Translations under genes and position numbers: made by a program
Assembly (NCBI GenBank): GCA_003151375.1
Contig: PLXI01000283.1
Coordinates: forward strand, 1 to 6,902
Length of the DNA: 6,902 bases
Origin: Hyphomicrobiales bacterium
GTDB taxonomy: Bacteria > Pseudomonadota > Alphaproteobacteria > Rhizobiales > Aestuariivirgaceae
Direction: 5' to 3'
The notes under the pieces: generated by a model
Database searches by the model: none
Told to the model about the DNA's origin: nothing
What the model saw: the letters and a program-made list of their open reading frames with translations, nothing else
Shown here: positions 4,668 through 6,902 of the stretch, piece after piece
Layout of the letters: each line of letters opens with the position of its first letter
How positions within the stretch are numbered: position 1 is the stretch's first letter

Positions 4668-6197
4668 ATGGATATTCGCGCCGCCGAGATCTCAACTATT
4701 CTCAAAAAGCAAATCAAAGACTTCGATAAGGGCGCTGATGTCGCTGAAATCGGCACTGTGCTTTCCGTTGGTGACGGTATTGCGCGCGTCTACGGCCTTG
4801 ATAATGTGCAGGCCGGCGAAATGGTTGAATTCCCCGGCGGCATTAAAGGCATGGCGCTGAACCTTGAAACCGACAATGTCGGCGTGGTTATTTTCGGCGC
4901 TGACCGTGATATTAAAGAAGGTGACACCGTCAAGCGCACCGGTGCAATCGTTGAAGTGCCGGTTGGCAAAGAACTGCTCGGCCGTGTGGTTGATGCGCTC
5001 GGCAATCCAATTGACGGCAAAGGCCCAATCAAATCCAAGAAGATGATGCGTGTGGACGTGAAAGCGCCTGGCATTATTCCGCGCAAATCTGTGCATGAAC
5101 CAATGTCCACCGGCCTTAAGGCTGTTGATGCTCTTATTCCTGTTGGCCGTGGACAGCGTGAATTGATCATCGGTGACCGCCAAACCGGCAAAACCGCCAT
5201 CATCTTAGATACCATTCTGAACCAGAAGCCCATTCACATCGCTGGCCCAGAAAAAGACAAGCTCTATTGCGTTTATGTTGCCTGCGGCCAAAAGCGTTCA
5301 ACCGTTGCGCAATTTGTGAAGATTCTCGAAGACAATGGCGCGCTGGAATATTCCATCATCATTGCTGCCACGGCTTCTGACCCGGCACCTATGCAATATC
5401 TCGCACCTTTCACCGGTTGCACGATGGGTGAATATTTCCGTGACAATGGCATGCATGCGCTGATTGCTTATGACGATCTTTCCAAGCAGGCCGTGGCTTA
5501 CCGTCAGATGTCACTGTTGCTGCGCCGCCCACCAGGCCGCGAAGCTTACCCCGGCGACGTGTTCTATCTTCACTCTCGTTTGCTGGAACGTTCAGCCAAG
5601 CTGAATGATGCCAATGGCGGCGGCTCGCTTACTGCCTTGCCTGTCATTGAAACGCAGGGCAATGACGTATCTGCCTTTATTCCAACCAATGTGATCTCGA
5701 TCACTGACGGGCAAATCTTTTTGGAAACCGATTTGTTCTATCAGGGCATTCGCCCGGCTGTGAACGTTGGCCTTTCCGTGTCGCGCGTGGGCTCATCGGC
5801 CCAGACCAAGGCGATGAAGCAAGTGGCTGGTAAAATTAAGGGTGAGCTGGCGCAATACCGCGAAATGGCGGCTTTTGCTCAGTTCGGTTCAGACCTTGAT
5901 GCTTCAACTCAAAAGCTTTTGAACCGTGGTGCGCGTTTGACTGAATTGCTCAAGCAAGCGCAATTCTCGCCATTGAAGACAGAAGAACAAGTGGTTTCGA
6001 TCTATGCTGGTGTGAACGGTTATCTCGATGCCTTGCCTGTCAATAAAGTGAAAGCCTTTGAAGATGGTTTGCTGCGCACTTTCCGCGACAAGCATAAGGA
6101 TGTGATGGAAGCCATTCGCACTGAGAAGGCGATTTCAGACACTATGATGCCAAAGCTGAAGGCGGGCGTTGATGCCTATGCCAAGAGCTTTGCGTAA
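4668..6197 (+). CDS. atpA: F1 ATP synthase alpha subunit
   Basis: AtpA forms the alpha3beta3 head of F1 with AtpD and carries the non-catalytic nucleotide sites. The 509-residue product is full length and canonical: an N-terminal beta-barrel domain (about 25-95), a P-loop GDRQTGKT (169-176), the RRPPGREAYPGDVFYLHSRL segment (286-305), and the alpha/beta signature PAVNVGLSVS (363-372) followed by the arginine finger Arg373, which reaches into the neighbouring catalytic site. The C-terminal helical domain runs from about 380 to the end. The ATG at 4668 is preceded by AAGGGAAG (4652-4659) inside the atpH coding end. No frameshift or missing motif is seen. The next gene is not atpG but an inserted PH-domain gene 17 bases downstream. 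Confidence 0.98.
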   Translation: MDIRAAEISTILKKQIKDFDKGADVAEIGTVLSVGDGIARVYGLDNVQAGEMVEFPGGIKGMALNLETDNVGVVIFGADRDIKEGDTVKRTGAIVEVPVGKELLGRVVDALGNPIDGKGPIKSKKMMRVDVKAPGIIPRKSVHEPMSTGLKAVDALIPVGRGQRELIIGDRQTGKTAIILDTILNQKPIHIAGPEKDKLYCVYVACGQKRSTVAQFVKILEDNGALEYSIIIAATASDPAPMQYLAPFTGCTMGEYFRDNGMHALIAYDDLSKQAVAYRQMSLLLRRPPGREAYPGDVFYLHSRLLERSAKLNDANGGGSLTALPVIETQGNDVSAFIPTNVISITDGQIFLETDLFYQGIRPAVNVGLSVSRVGSSAQTKAMKQVAGKIKGELAQYREMAAFAQFGSDLDASTQKLLNRGARLTELLKQAQFSPLKTEEQVVSIYAGVNGYLDALPVNKVKAFEDGLLRTFRDKHKDVMEAIRTEKAISDTMMPKLKAGVDAYAKSFA

Positions 6198-6214
6198 GCG
6201 CGGTCGATTGTAAC

Positions 6215-6709
6215 ATGTCATACGTCCAATCAATTTTGCTGGGGGATGAGCGGGTTTTGCTCATAGCAAAACTGCATTGGTTACATTTCAAAAAAGCCAT
6301 ACTCATTGGACTTGTATTTGCAGTAAGCATTATGATCTTCATCAACTCAAATTCAACTTTGGCCTTTGTGTTTTTTGTGCTTGCCGGTTTGGCTTTTTTG
6401 ATCGCGTTTATTGCAGAGCTGGTGACCTATATTTGCACCGAATTGGCAGTAACGGACAAGCGCGTGATACATAAAACTGGCGTGATCAGCCGACAAACGA
6501 TGGAACAGCAAATCGGGCGTATCGATTCAATTACGGTTTCGCAAACGATTGTTGGAAGAATATTGGGCTACGGTACAATTGATATTCGCGGTTCGGGGAC
6601 GAGTTTTACCCCAATTGAGAAAATTGCTAGTCCGCTGAATTTTAGAAGAGAAGTGCAGCATGCGATGGATATGTCATCTGGCCAAGCGCCGCAAACGCGG
6701 GGACCATAG
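6215..6709 (+). CDS. Small membrane protein with a bacterial PH domain, inside the atp operon
   Basis: The 164-residue product has a short cytoplasmic lead (MSYVQSILLGDERVLLIAKLH), two predicted transmembrane helices (about 27-44 and 48-73), and a bacterial PH-like (bPH2, YdbS/YdbT-related) domain at about 74-150. Visible domain motifs are LAVTDKRVIHKTGVISRQ (77-94), IGRIDSITVSQTIVGRILGY (100-119), GTIDIRGSGTSF (120-131) and a final SPLNFRREVQHA (139-150). Function in such small proteins is mostly unknown; a membrane-associated stress or envelope role is only a guess. It lies between atpA (17-base gap) and atpG (3-base gap), on the same strand, so it is probably co-transcribed. No good Shine-Dalgarno precedes ATG 6215, and its codon use looks more AT-rich than that of its neighbours. 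Both points suggest a later insertion with weak translation, though not proof. Confidence 0.82.
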   Translation: MSYVQSILLGDERVLLIAKLHWLHFKKAILIGLVFAVSIMIFINSNSTLAFVFFVLAGLAFLIAFIAELVTYICTELAVTDKRVIHKTGVISRQTMEQQIGRIDSITVSQTIVGRILGYGTIDIRGSGTSFTPIEKIASPLNFRREVQHAMDMSSGQAPQTRGP

Positions 6710-6712
6710 AAA

Positions 6713-6902
6713 ATGCCCTCGTTAAAAGACCTTCGCAACCGCATCGCCTCCGTTAAGGCCACACGCAAGATCACCAAGGCCATGCAAATGGTGGCGGCGG
6801 CAAAGCTGCGCCGTGCACAGGAGGCTGCTGTAGCGGCGCGACCATATTCACAGCGCATGGCAATGGTGCTGGGCAATCTGTCTTCGGCTGTTGCAGGCCA
6901 AG
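6713..6902 (+). CDS. atpG: F1 ATP synthase gamma subunit, N-terminal part, cut by window end
   Basis: AtpG is the central rotor shaft of F1, turning inside the alpha3beta3 head. The 63 visible residues begin MPSLKDLRNRIASVKATRKI, followed by TKAMQMVAAAKLRRAQEAA (20-38), the conserved N-terminal coiled-coil helix of gamma. The ATG at 6713 starts three bases after the PH-domain gene's stop; its ribosome site GGGGA (6699-6703) lies inside that gene's last codons, so the two are adapted to each other or simply share the boundary. The C-terminal helix and Rossmann-like core are outside the window. Confidence 0.96.
   Translation, partial: MPSLKDLRNRIASVKATRKITKAMQMVAAAKLRRAQEAAVAARPYSQRMAMVLGNLSSAVAGQ

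Noticed and set aside
4692..5183. Open frame (163 codons) on the minus strand within atpA
   Set aside because: It lies wholly opposite a canonical, highly conserved coding sequence and shows no family features.
1..6902. Mobile elements, CRISPR arrays, tRNA or rRNA genes
   Set aside because: No transposase or integrase frames, no regularly spaced repeats, and no tRNA- or rRNA-like stretches were recognised.

Overview
The window looks like a chromosomal segment of an alphaproteobacterium, most likely of the Hyphomicrobiales (Rhizobiales) or a near relative. Three things point there: an acetyl-CoA acetyltransferase gene divergent from phaR, as in the rhizobial phaAB-aniA arrangement; an F1 ATP synthase operon beginning atpH-atpA-(insert)-atpG; and tiny DUF1127 genes followed by hairpins that carry the CCUCCUCCC loop motif. 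Base composition is moderate for the group and no species can be named from the sequence.

Layout. Positions 1-568 (minus) hold the N-terminal 189 residues of a PHB-type thiolase, cut by the window edge. Divergent from it, 694-1329 (plus) encodes PhaR, the regulator of polyhydroxyalkanoate storage. The 125-base gap between them is TGC-rich and contains a candidate PhaR operator. PhaR abuts, with no intervening base, a convergent 686-residue PAS-like/GGDEF/EAL protein (1330-3390, minus) whose GGDEF signature is lost and whose EAL active site has two substitutions. It is therefore probably a c-di-GMP sensor or scaffold, not an enzyme. A 269-base divergent regulatory region follows. It repeats sequence words of the phaR upstream region and leads into two tiny DUF1127 genes in tandem (3660-3809 and 3811-3954). 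The 3' end of this transcript forms two hairpins with CUUCCUCCC and CCUCCUCCC in their loops, a cuckoo/CcsR-type small RNA whose second hairpin is also the Rho-independent terminator.

Beyond the terminator the ATP synthase operon starts: atpH (delta), atpA (alpha, complete and canonical), an unexpected small membrane protein with a bacterial PH domain, then the first 63 codons of atpG (gamma), cut by the window end. The PH-domain gene sits tightly inside the operon and is the main departure from the usual atpHAGDC order.

The left part concerns carbon storage and its regulation, the middle a probable stress-linked small-protein/sRNA unit, and the right energy generation. The most interesting signals are the DUF1127 pair with its dual anti-Shine-Dalgarno hairpins, the sequence words shared by the phaR and DUF1127 upstream regions, the PH-domain gene inside the ATP synthase operon, and the degenerate GGDEF/EAL protein. 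No tRNA, rRNA, CRISPR array or mobile element was seen.
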